The translations under genes and the position numbers were made by a program. From Oxalobacteraceae bacterium OTU3CINTB1 (GTDB lineage Bacteria > Pseudomonadota > Gammaproteobacteria > Burkholderiales > Burkholderiaceae_D): a stretch of DNA of 64,000 nucleotides. Location of the stretch: contig CP099652.1 of NCBI GenBank assembly GCA_024123955.1, positions 2,046,001-2,110,000 on the forward strand, in the 5' to 3' direction. The notes beneath the pieces are model-generated. The model had not been told where the DNA came from and ran no database searches. It saw nothing but the letters and a program-made list of their open reading frames with translations. Of the stretch, positions 7,884 to 14,636 are shown in pieces (the first letter of the stretch is position 1; the number at the start of each line of letters is the position of its first letter).

Positions 7884-8798
7884 TTAATTTGCCGCGTCAT
7901 CCGACCGGATAAAATCCACGAACGCGCGCAACGGCGCGGGCAAGTGGCGCCTGCCCGAATAGTATAAAAACGGTCCTGGGAAATCCGCCCACCAATCCCG
8001 CAGGATCGGCTGCAACTCGCCGGAGGCCATGTACGGCTCCAGCCACTCCTCGAACAGATAAATCACGCCGTGTCCCGCCACGGCCGCGCTCACCGCCAGG
8101 TCGAACACGGTCGGCGTGACGACCAGCGGCCCGCTCGGCTCGACCGTCAAGGTCTGGCCGTCGCGCGCGAATTCCCATGGATAGATGGCGCCACTGAGAA
8201 ACTTGCCCCGCAGGCAGGCGTGTTGCAGCAGGTCGCGCGGGTGTTCGGGCACGCCGCGCCGCGCCAGATAGTCGGGCGCGGCCGCCACCGCGAAACGCTG
8301 CACGCGCGGCCCGATCGGGATGGCGATCATGTCCTGTTCCAGCCGCTCGCCGTAGCGGATGCCGGCGTCGCAGCCGCTGGCGACGACGTCGACGAAGTTA
8401 TTGTCGATCACCACGTCCAGCACGATCTCCGGATAGGCGCGCATGAAGCGGTTGACCAGCGGCTGCAGGAAGAAGCGCGCGGCGCTGACCGGCACGTTGA
8501 GCCGCAGGGTGCCGCGCGGACTGTCGCGCAGCTCGTTGAGCACGTCGAGGGCGCCGGCCACCTGGCTCAGCGCCGGTTGCAGGCGCGCCAGCAACAGGGC
8601 GCCGGCCTCGGTCGGGGTGACGCTGCGGGTGGTGCGCAGCAGCAGCCGGATGCCGAGCTGGTTCTCCAGCCGCCGCAGCGCCTCGCTCAGCGCCGACGCC
8701 GATTGCCCGCCGGCGCGCGCCGCCTGCCGGAAGCCGCCGTGCTGGGCCACGAGCGCGAAAGTGGCCAGGTCGGCCATGGAAGGGTTCTCAGGTGTCAT
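7884..8798 (-). CDS. LysR-family transcriptional regulator
   Basis: This 304-residue LysR-type regulator has its winged helix-turn-helix at about residues 8-66 (MADLATFALVAQHGGFRQAARAGGQSASALSEALRRLENQLGIRLLLRTTRSVTPTEAG, shown by this conserved layout). A periplasmic-binding-like effector domain follows (from about 95), ending near the C-terminus. It is divergent from the aldo-keto reductase gene that starts at 8915, which is its most probable target. LysR proteins of this AKR/SDR-linked type usually respond to small carbonyl or aromatic compounds, but the effector is not visible in the sequence. Confidence 0.92.
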   Translation of the reverse strand: MTPENPSMADLATFALVAQHGGFRQAARAGGQSASALSEALRRLENQLGIRLLLRTTRSVTPTEAGALLLARLQPALSQVAGALDVLNELRDSPRGTLRLNVPVSAARFFLQPLVNRFMRAYPEIVLDVVIDNNFVDVVASGCDAGIRYGERLEQDMIAIPIGPRVQRFAVAAAPDYLARRGVPEHPRDLLQHACLRGKFLSGAIYPWEFARDGQTLTVEPSGPLVVTPTVFDLAVSAAVAGHGVIYLFEEWLEPYMASGELQPILRDWWADFPGPFLYYSGRRHLPAPLRAFVDFIRSDDAAN

Positions 8799-8914
8799 GT
8801 TCTCGATTGTGCGGAATTTCGTACAGCCCGTGCGGCATTGCCCCCATTATCACACGCTCGTCCTGCCGCTACCATGTGTCCATGCTTTTCCACATCACAC
8901 ACCAGGAGATCGAC

Positions 8915-9781
8915 ATGAGTAGTTATTCCCCATCCAGCGACCAGTTCACTCCCGCCAACAGCGGCATCCGCTTCAACCGCGTCGGCTACGGCGCCATGCA
9001 ACTGGCCGGCCCGCACGTGTGGGGGCCGCCGAAGGACCGCGCCGCCGCCGTTGCCGTGCTGCGCGAGGCGATCGAACTGGGCATCAACCACATCGACACC
9101 TCGGATTTCTACGGCCCGCACGTCACCAACCAGATCATCCGCGAAGCCTTGCATCCGTATCGCGACGATTTGACCATCGTCACCAAGATCGGCTTCGTGC
9201 GCGGCGCCGACCAGTCATGGCTGACGGCGGCCTCGCCGCAACAACTGCGCGACGCGGTCCACGACAATCTGCGCAACCTGCAACTGGAGGCGCTCGACGT
9301 GGTCAACTACCGCGCCCCCGGCGTGCAAGGCCCGGACGGCTCGTCGATCGGCGAAGCCATCGCGGCGATGGTGCGTCTGAAGGAGGAGGGACTGATCCGC
9401 CATATCGGCGTGAGCAACGTCACCGCCGGACAGGTGGCCGAGGCGCGCTCGATCACGGACATCGTCTGCGTGCAGAACCAGTACAACCTCGCCCATCGCG
9501 GCGACGACGCGTTGATCGATACGCTGGCGGCCGATGGCATCGCCTACGTGCCGTTCTTCCCGCTGGGCGGCTTCTCGCCGTTGCAGTCCGACGCCCTGAC
9601 CAGGGCGGCCGCCGCGCTGGGCGCGCAGCCGATGCAGGTGGCGCTGGCCTGGCTGTTGCAGCGCTCGCCCAACATCCTCGTCATTCCCGGCACCTCGTCG
9701 GTGGCGCACCTGCGGGACAACGTCGCCGCCGGCGCCTTGCGCCTTGACGCCGCCACCCTGGCGACCCTGGACGCCATGTGA
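8915..9781 (+). CDS. Aldo/keto reductase family oxidoreductase
   Basis: This 288-residue (beta/alpha)8 NADPH-dependent oxidoreductase has tetrad positions D61 and Y66 (HIDTSDFYG) and K91 (VTKIGF). The fourth position, normally His in the D-L-x-x-x-H strand, reads DVVNYR, so Arg133 replaces it. This replacement is found in a recognised subgroup of bacterial AKRs rather than marking a dead enzyme. The cofactor end (IPGTSSVAHLRDNVAAGAL) is intact. The start is the ATG at 8915 after CAGGAGATCGAC. It is divergently transcribed from the LysR gene. The substrate is unknown. Confidence 0.91.
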   Translation: MSSYSPSSDQFTPANSGIRFNRVGYGAMQLAGPHVWGPPKDRAAAVAVLREAIELGINHIDTSDFYGPHVTNQIIREALHPYRDDLTIVTKIGFVRGADQSWLTAASPQQLRDAVHDNLRNLQLEALDVVNYRAPGVQGPDGSSIGEAIAAMVRLKEEGLIRHIGVSNVTAGQVAEARSITDIVCVQNQYNLAHRGDDALIDTLAADGIAYVPFFPLGGFSPLQSDALTRAAAALGAQPMQVALAWLLQRSPNILVIPGTSSVAHLRDNVAAGALRLDAATLATLDAM

Positions 9782-9808
9782 CGCCGGCTGTGGGAAATCC
9801 GACACAAA

Positions 9809-9840
9809 AATTACTTTCTGGAAAGTAATTCTGTTATGAT
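9809..9840 (+). promoter_or_regulatory. Promoter with 22-base perfect palindrome (diguanylate cyclase gene)
   Basis: AATTACTTTC (9809-9818) and GAAAGTAATT (9821-9830) are exact inverted arms separated by TG. The palindrome overlaps a possible -35 (TTACTT, 9811-9816), with TATGAT (9835-9840) as -10 at an 18-base spacing. The site lies 60-90 bases upstream of the diguanylate cyclase start. ACTTTC/GAAAGT arms resemble operators of MarR/HxlR-type repressors, but no such gene is adjacent; the link is inference. Confidence 0.5.
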
Positions 9841-9900
9841 CCCACGACGAGGCCCAACCCCCGCCGCGTTTTTACCCGTTAAAAATAGCCCAAGGGAAGT

Positions 9901-11550
9901 ATGTCGCAGTCCACCATCAACGTGTCCGACCCCATCGCGCCGGCGCCCGCCGGCGCCGATGGCGGGGCGGGCGCGTCGAAACTGGTGCAGCTTGAAGGGA
10001 AAAAGCGGCCGATCCGGCGCGCCGCCTCGCTGTTCCTGGTTGCCATCCTGTGCGCCATCTGCGGCTTGCAGTTCGCCTACCGCAGCAACGCCCGCCAGAC
10101 CCAGCTCGACGAGAGCGCCCGCGCCACCGTCAACATCGCCCGCGCGACCGCCGAGCACGCCGAGCGCACGATCGACATCGTCGGCTCGGTGCTGTTCGGC
10201 GTCGTCGAGCGCGTCGAGCGCGACGGCACCGGCCCGTCCAACTTCGCGCGCCTGCAGGCGCTGCTCCAGGCCCGCGTGGCGCAGACCAGCGGCCTGCAGG
10301 GCATCTTCGTCTACGATGAACACGGGCGCTGGGTGATCACCTCGCTCGACAAAGTCGATCCCGGCGCCAACAACGCCGACCGCCCGTATTTCCAGTACCA
10401 CCGCACGCATGCCGGGCGCGGCGTCCACATCGGCACGCCGGTGCGCAGCCGCTCGTCCGGCCAATGGATACTGCCGGTGTCGCAGCGCGTCGACCACGCC
10501 GACGGCTCGTTCGCCGGCGTCGTGCTGGCCACCGTCCGCACCGACTACTTCCAGCAGTACTACAACGGCTTCGACATCGGCAAGGCCGGCGGCATCTTTA
10601 TCGCGCTCGACGACGGCACCTTGATCGCGCGCCGGCCGATGCTCAACAACGTCATCGGCAGCAGCCTCAAAGGCGGCGCCGTGTTCACGCTGATCGACCA
10701 GGGCCAGGACAGCGGCACGGCGATGCGGGTGGCGCTGGTCGACAATGTCGAGCGCCTGTACAGCTACCGGCGCGTGCACGGTTATCCGCTGGTGATCGCC
10801 GCGTCGCTGTCCAAGGACGAAATCTTCGCGCAGTGGTGGACCGACACCTGGCGCCAATGCGGCGCGCTGGCGCTGCTGCTGGCCACGCTGGGCTGGCTGG
10901 GCACGCGCCTGATCCGCCAGATCAGCCTGCGCGACCATCTGGAAATCGAATTGCGCCACTCGCAAGCCGCCTTGCAGCACAGCGTCGCGCAGCTCGAGCT
11001 GCTGGCGACAACCGACCCGCTGACCGGCCTGAAGAACCGGCGCCACCTCAACGAGCGGCTCGAGAGCGAACTGGCGCGGGCGGCGCGCGACGGCCTGCCG
11101 GTGGCGCTGGTGATGCTCGACATCGACTTTTTCAAGCGCTACAACGATACCTACGGCCACCTGGCCGGCGACGCGTGCCTCAAGCTGGTCAGCGACGTCG
11201 TCGCGCGCGCCGCGCAGCGCACCGCCGACATCGCCGCGCGCTTCGGCGGCGAGGAGTTCGTGGTATTCCTGCCCAACACCGAACTGGCAGGCGCGCACGC
11301 CGTTGCCGAGGGCATTTGCGCGGCCGTGCGGGCGCTCGGACAGCCCCACCGCACCAGCGATTTCGGCGTCGTCACCATCAGCGCCGGGGTCGCCGCCTGC
11401 GTGCCGGTGCGCGGCGCCGGCTGCAGCCCGCTGATCGGCGTGGCCGACCGGGCGCTGTACGACGCCAAACACCGGGGCCGCAATCGCGTGTCCCCGCCGC
11501 TGAGAAGCGGCCACCATCCGCTGCCGCAGCCGGCCTGCGCCGACGCCTGA
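9901..11550 (+). CDS. Membrane-bound diguanylate cyclase with periplasmic sensor domain
   Basis: This 549-residue protein would make cyclic di-GMP. TM1 is at about residues 41-59 and TM2 at 319-336. Between them lies a periplasmic double-PAS (dCACHE-like) sensor (about 65-315, with YDEHGRWVITS and DRPYFQYHR, the usual ligand-loop motifs). A short coiled link leads to the GGDEF domain (about 370-530). The active motif is GGEEF (449-453), and the product-inhibition I-site RxxD is intact at R440-D443, five residues upstream. The protein should therefore be an active, feedback-inhibited cyclase responding to a periplasmic small molecule. It stands just upstream of the encapsulin locus, but 214 bases separate them and co-function is not shown. 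Confidence 0.94.
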   Translation: MSQSTINVSDPIAPAPAGADGGAGASKLVQLEGKKRPIRRAASLFLVAILCAICGLQFAYRSNARQTQLDESARATVNIARATAEHAERTIDIVGSVLFGVVERVERDGTGPSNFARLQALLQARVAQTSGLQGIFVYDEHGRWVITSLDKVDPGANNADRPYFQYHRTHAGRGVHIGTPVRSRSSGQWILPVSQRVDHADGSFAGVVLATVRTDYFQQYYNGFDIGKAGGIFIALDDGTLIARRPMLNNVIGSSLKGGAVFTLIDQGQDSGTAMRVALVDNVERLYSYRRVHGYPLVIAASLSKDEIFAQWWTDTWRQCGALALLLATLGWLGTRLIRQISLRDHLEIELRHSQAALQHSVAQLELLATTDPLTGLKNRRHLNERLESELARAARDGLPVALVMLDIDFFKRYNDTYGHLAGDACLKLVSDVVARAAQRTADIAARFGGEEFVVFLPNTELAGAHAVAEGICAAVRALGQPHRTSDFGVVTISAGVAACVPVRGAGCSPLIGVADRALYDAKHRGRNRVSPPLRSGHHPLPQPACADA

Positions 11551-11642
11551 GCAAGCCCTCACAGATTCCCGCCACCCCGGCCGGCGCCCGCCGCGCGTCG
11601 TCCATCGACGGCATTTCCGTCGCATAGACGGTTTTCATCTTT

Positions 11643-11677
11643 GCGAAGTTGATTTTATTCGTTTTGTTTGACTTCGC
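11643..11677 (+). promoter_or_regulatory. Inverted repeat upstream of the rhodanese/encapsulin locus
   Basis: GCGAAGT (11643-11649) and ACTTCGC (11671-11677) form inverted arms around an AT-rich loop, in the only low-GC stretch (about 11640-11700) of the region before the rhodanese gene. A TATATT lies at 11685-11690, but no well-spaced -35 was found. It may hold the promoter or a regulator site of the sulfur nanocompartment cluster. Confidence 0.3.
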
Positions 11678-11764
11678 CAAAACGTATATTTCATTCCGCA
11701 AGCCGTCTATCGCCATCAACGGCCGGCGGCTCGCCACCATTCCAAGCCATCATAAGGTCTCTCT

Positions 11765-12235
11765 ATGTCAGTTGACGTCCTCTCGCCGGCGCTGCCTCCA
11801 GTGCTGGCATCGATCAAGGCCGATGCGGCCGCGTCCCAATTGCCGTATGCCGGCGGCGTCGCCCCGGCCGCCGCCTGGGAACTGTTTTCCACCAAGGACG
11901 TGCTGCTGGTCGACGTGCGCACCGGCGAGGAGCGCAAATTCGTCGGCCACGTGCCGGACAGCTTGCATGTGCCGTGGGCAACCGGCACCGCGCTGACGCG
12001 CAACCCGCGCTTCGCGCGCGAACTGGAAAGCAAAATCGGCGGCAAGGACAGCGTGGTCCTGCTGCTGTGCCGCAGCGGCAAACGTTCAGCGCTGGCGGCC
12101 GAGGCGGCCACGAAAGCCGGCCTTACCAACGTCTTCAACGTGCTAGAAGGCTTCGAGGGCGAGATCGACGCGCGCCAGCAGCGCGGCAAGGCCGACGGCT
12201 GGCGCTTCCACGGCTTGCCGTGGGTGCAGGACTAA
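11765..12235 (+). CDS. Rhodanese-like sulfurtransferase of the encapsulin locus
   Basis: This 156-residue single-domain rhodanese transfers sulfane sulfur through a cysteine persulfide. The active-site loop is CRSGKRS (C102-S108), a full six-residue loop typical of thiosulfate/persulfide-type rhodaneses. DVRTGEERKFVGHVPDSLHVPW carries the conserved CH2A motif and substrate arginine. A 30-residue N-terminal extension precedes the domain. It is the first gene of a same-strand series leading to EpsC, the encapsulin shell and the desulfurase cargo; rhodaneses are recurring neighbours of family 2A encapsulins. It may take persulfide from, or deliver it to, the cargo desulfurase. No signal peptide is seen, so it acts in the cytoplasm. 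Confidence 0.9.
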   Translation: MSVDVLSPALPPVLASIKADAAASQLPYAGGVAPAAAWELFSTKDVLLVDVRTGEERKFVGHVPDSLHVPWATGTALTRNPRFARELESKIGGKDSVVLLLCRSGKRSALAAEAATKAGLTNVFNVLEGFEGEIDARQQRGKADGWRFHGLPWVQD

Positions 12236-12281
12236 ACCGCGGCGTTCAACCAGCACTCAACCATATCCCGACGAGGACAGC

Positions 12282-13229
12282 GTGGCTACTTTCGACATCA
12301 CCACCATCGTGCAATCGCTGCATGAGGCGCGCCACCGCTGGCGCCAGGAGCAAAGCCGCGGCAGCGAGCCGGGCGGGCGTGAATTCCCGTCGCGGAACGC
12401 GCTGGCGGCCATCATCGACAGCCTCAAGGGCGTGCTGTTCCCGATGCGCCTCGGCCCGCCGGACCTGCGCCAGGAAAGCGAGGACTTCCACGTCGCCCAC
12501 GCGCTCGATGGGGTGCTGCACGCGCTGCTCAAGCAGGTGCGGCGCGAGTTGAAATACAACGCCGGCCTGCGTGGCGAACCGTTGCGCGTGGTCGATTCCA
12601 GCGTCGAGCACGACATCGACCAGGAGGCGCTGGGCGCCGTGCGCCGCTTCGCCGCCGCGCTGCCGGTGATCCGCTCGCTGCTCGACAGCGACGTCATGGC
12701 CGCCTACCAGGGCGACCCGGCCGCGCGCAGCGTCGACGAGGTGCTGCTGTGCTACCCGGGCGTGCTGGCGATGATCCACTACCGCATCGCCCACCAGCTT
12801 TATACGCTAGGCCTGACCTTGCTCGCCCGCATCGTCTCCGAGCTGGCGCACGGCGCCACCGGCATCGACATCCACCCCGGCGCGCGCATCGGCGCCGGCT
12901 TCTTCATCGACCACGGCACGGGCGTAGTGATCGGCGAGACGGCCGTCATCGGCGCCCGCGTGCGGCTGTACCAGGCCGTCACGCTCGGCGCCAAGCGCTT
13001 CCCGACCGACGCCGACGGCAACCTGCAAAAGGGCTTGCCGCGCCATCCGGTGGTCGAGGACGACGTCGTCATCTATGCCGGCGCCACGGTGCTCGGACTG
13101 ATCACGATCGGCAAGGGCGCCATCATCGGCGGCAACGTCTGGCTGACGCACGACGTGCCGCCGGGCGGGCGCATCGCCCAGGCCGAGTCGCGGGTTGGCG
13201 CCTTCGCCAACGGCATCGCGGCGGCCTGA
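12282..13229 (+). CDS. epsC: Serine O-acetyltransferase, EpsC type
   Basis: This 315-residue enzyme makes O-acetylserine from serine and acetyl-CoA, the first step of cysteine synthesis. The C-terminal left-handed parallel beta-helix (about 190-300) has DIHPGARIGAGFFIDHGTGVVIGETAVIG, including the catalytic His211 region, and the hexapeptide turns are regular. The N-terminal 185 residues are helical and longer than in enteric CysE; this long form is the EpsC/SATase type repeatedly found beside family 2A encapsulins. The start is GTG at 12282 after CGAGGACAGC. It sits 46 bases after the rhodanese gene, and its product would supply the cysteine that the cargo desulfurase consumes. A true CysE-type feedback site cannot be confirmed by eye. 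Confidence 0.92.
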   Translation: MATFDITTIVQSLHEARHRWRQEQSRGSEPGGREFPSRNALAAIIDSLKGVLFPMRLGPPDLRQESEDFHVAHALDGVLHALLKQVRRELKYNAGLRGEPLRVVDSSVEHDIDQEALGAVRRFAAALPVIRSLLDSDVMAAYQGDPAARSVDEVLLCYPGVLAMIHYRIAHQLYTLGLTLLARIVSELAHGATGIDIHPGARIGAGFFIDHGTGVVIGETAVIGARVRLYQAVTLGAKRFPTDADGNLQKGLPRHPVVEDDVVIYAGATVLGLITIGKGAIIGGNVWLTHDVPPGGRIAQAESRVGAFANGIAAA

Positions 13230-13245
13230 GCGGCGCGGCGGCCCC

Positions 13246-13544
13246 ATGAACACCCTTGTGCGCAGCTTCGGCATCGGCGTGCGGCAACTGCGCGAGGCGC
13301 AGGGATGGTCGCAGGAACAACTGGCCGAAAACTCCAACCTGAACCGCTCGTATGTGGGCGAGATCGAGCGGGCCGGGTGATCGCCTCGCTGTTGACGGTG
13401 GAGAAGCTGGCGCTGGCGCTCAAGCTGACGCCGTCGGCCTTGCTGACGCGCGGCGAAATGGTCGGCGACGCCACCACCCCCGCGTCCATCCCCCCCGGGT
13501 CAGTGCCGACATTCGGACACAAGCTCGGCAGGCGAACGGATTAG
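13246..13544 (+). pseudogene. XRE-family regulator broken by a frameshift
   Basis: The frame MNTLVRSFGIGVRQLREAQGWSQEQLAENSNLNRSYVGEIER is a good XRE/Cro-C1 helix-turn-helix, but it stops at TGA 13378-13380. The next frame, one base off, continues with the expected sequence GRVIASLLTVEKLALALKLTPSALLTRGE. Restoring one base in the GAGCGGGCCGGG run (about 13363-13375) would rejoin them as EIERGRVIASL, a normal XRE reading. The 3' end then runs into the inverted repeat at 13497-13571 and stops in its loop, so the original C-terminus seems lost as well. It lies 16 bases after epsC. It may be a decayed regulator of the cluster; a sequencing error is the alternative for the frameshift. Confidence 0.75.
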
Positions 13545-13571
13545 TCCGTGTCTGAATGTCGGCACTGACCC
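13497..13571. repeat. 24-base inverted repeat with 27-base loop (REP-like hairpin)
   Basis: The left arm (13497-13520) begins GGGTCAGTGCCGACATTC. The right arm (13548-13571) is its reverse complement with one mismatch. The loop is 13521-13547, and a C/G-rich flank (13490-13496, 13572-13586) extends the pairing loosely. The element lies between the broken XRE gene and the encapsulin shell gene. Its form suits a repetitive extragenic palindrome; copy number in the genome cannot be judged from one window. In RNA it would form a strong hairpin without a T-run. Confidence 0.8.
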
Positions 13572-13639
13572 CCGGGGTGGGGGGGCGATTGGTGGCGATA
13601 GCATGTTGAGCTGACTCATCAGTAACGCCATACTGGCCC

Positions 13640-13658
13640 GGTTATTTTCTGCATAACC
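13640..13658 (+). promoter_or_regulatory. Inverted repeat upstream of the encapsulin shell gene
   Basis: GGTTAT (13640-13645) and ATAACC (13653-13658) are inverted arms with a 7-base gap, about 37-55 bases before the shell start and within a locally AT-rich stretch (13640-13685). This may be an operator or promoter element giving the shell and cargo genes their own control, separate from epsC. No known regulator motif is recognised. Confidence 0.3.
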
Positions 13659-13694
13659 TTATGTGTTTTTTCACCTTACTGAAATGGAGTCACG

Positions 13695-14627
13695 ATGTCG
13701 GCAACTGTAGGCGGTACCACGGCGCTGGGCGATAACGCAGCACGGCAATTAGCGAACGCGACCAAGACCGTTCCCCAGCTCGAGACCATCAGCCCGCGCT
13801 GGCTGACGCACCTGCTGCAATGGGTGCCGGTGGAGGCGGGCATCTACCGGCTCAACAAGGTCAAGAATCCGGAAGCGATCAAGGTCACCTGCACCGCCCG
13901 CGAGCAAGAGAACCAGCTGCCGCGCACCTATGTCGACTACGAAGAAAATCCGCGCGAGTACTTCCTCAACGCCGTCTCGACCGTGCTTGACGTGCACACC
14001 CGCGTTTCCGATCTCTACAGCAGCCCGCACGACCAGATCAAGGAGCAACTGCGCCTGACGATCGAGACCATCAAGGAAAACCAGGAAAGCGAGCTGATCA
14101 ACAATCCCGACTACGGCCTGCTGGCCCAGGTGACCGACGAGCAGCGCATCTTCCCGCTGACGGGCGCGCCGACGCCGGACGACCTCGACGAGCTGCTGAC
14201 CAAGGTGTGGAAGGAGCCTGCCTTCTTCCTGACCCATCCGCTGGCGATCGCCGCCTTCGGCCGCGAGGCGACCCGCCGCGGCACGCCGCCGCCGACCATC
14301 AGCCTGTTCGGCTCGCAGTTCATCACGTGGCGCGGCATTCCGCTGATCCCGTCGGACAAGGTGCCGGTGGCCGACGGCAAGAGCAAGATCCTGCTGCTGC
14401 GCGTGGGCGACAAGCGCCAGGGCGTGGTCGGCCTGTTCCAGCCGGGCCTGCCGGGCGAGCAAAGCCCGGGGCTGTCGGTGCGCTTCATGGGCATCAACAA
14501 TCATGCGATCTCGTCGTACCTGATCTCGCTGTACTGCTCGCTCGCGGTGCTGACCTCGGACGCGCTGGCCGTGCTCGACGACGTCGAGATCAACAAGTAC
14601 CACGACTATCCGGACACTTATAAGTAA
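13695..14627 (+). CDS. Family 2A encapsulin shell protein (SrpI-type, HK97 fold)
   Basis: This 310-residue protein should self-assemble into an icosahedral protein nanocompartment. The N-terminal arm ATKTVPQLETISPRWLTHLLQWVPVEAGIYRLNK, the segment YVDYEENPREYFLNAVSTVLDVHTRVSDLYSSPHDQIKEQLRLTIE, and the C-terminal GVVGLFQPGLPGEQSPGLSVRFMGINNHAISSYLISLYCSLAVLTSDALAVLDDVEI are characteristic of SrpI-like family 2A shells. No cyclic-nucleotide-binding insert is present, which separates it from family 2B. The next gene, 9 bases on, encodes the matching cysteine desulfurase cargo with a long disordered arm, which makes the call firm. AATGGAG precedes the ATG. In known systems the shell houses sulfur metabolism and responds to sulfur starvation. 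No phage genes surround it. Confidence 0.93.
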   Translation: MSATVGGTTALGDNAARQLANATKTVPQLETISPRWLTHLLQWVPVEAGIYRLNKVKNPEAIKVTCTAREQENQLPRTYVDYEENPREYFLNAVSTVLDVHTRVSDLYSSPHDQIKEQLRLTIETIKENQESELINNPDYGLLAQVTDEQRIFPLTGAPTPDDLDELLTKVWKEPAFFLTHPLAIAAFGREATRRGTPPPTISLFGSQFITWRGIPLIPSDKVPVADGKSKILLLRVGDKRQGVVGLFQPGLPGEQSPGLSVRFMGINNHAISSYLISLYCSLAVLTSDALAVLDDVEINKYHDYPDTYK

Positions 14628-14636
14628 GCGCGCCAC

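Noticed and set aside
13695..14627. HK97-type capsid suggesting a prophage
   Set aside because: No portal, protease, terminase, tail or integrase genes are nearby; the neighbouring desulfurase, EpsC and rhodanese genes fit an encapsulin.
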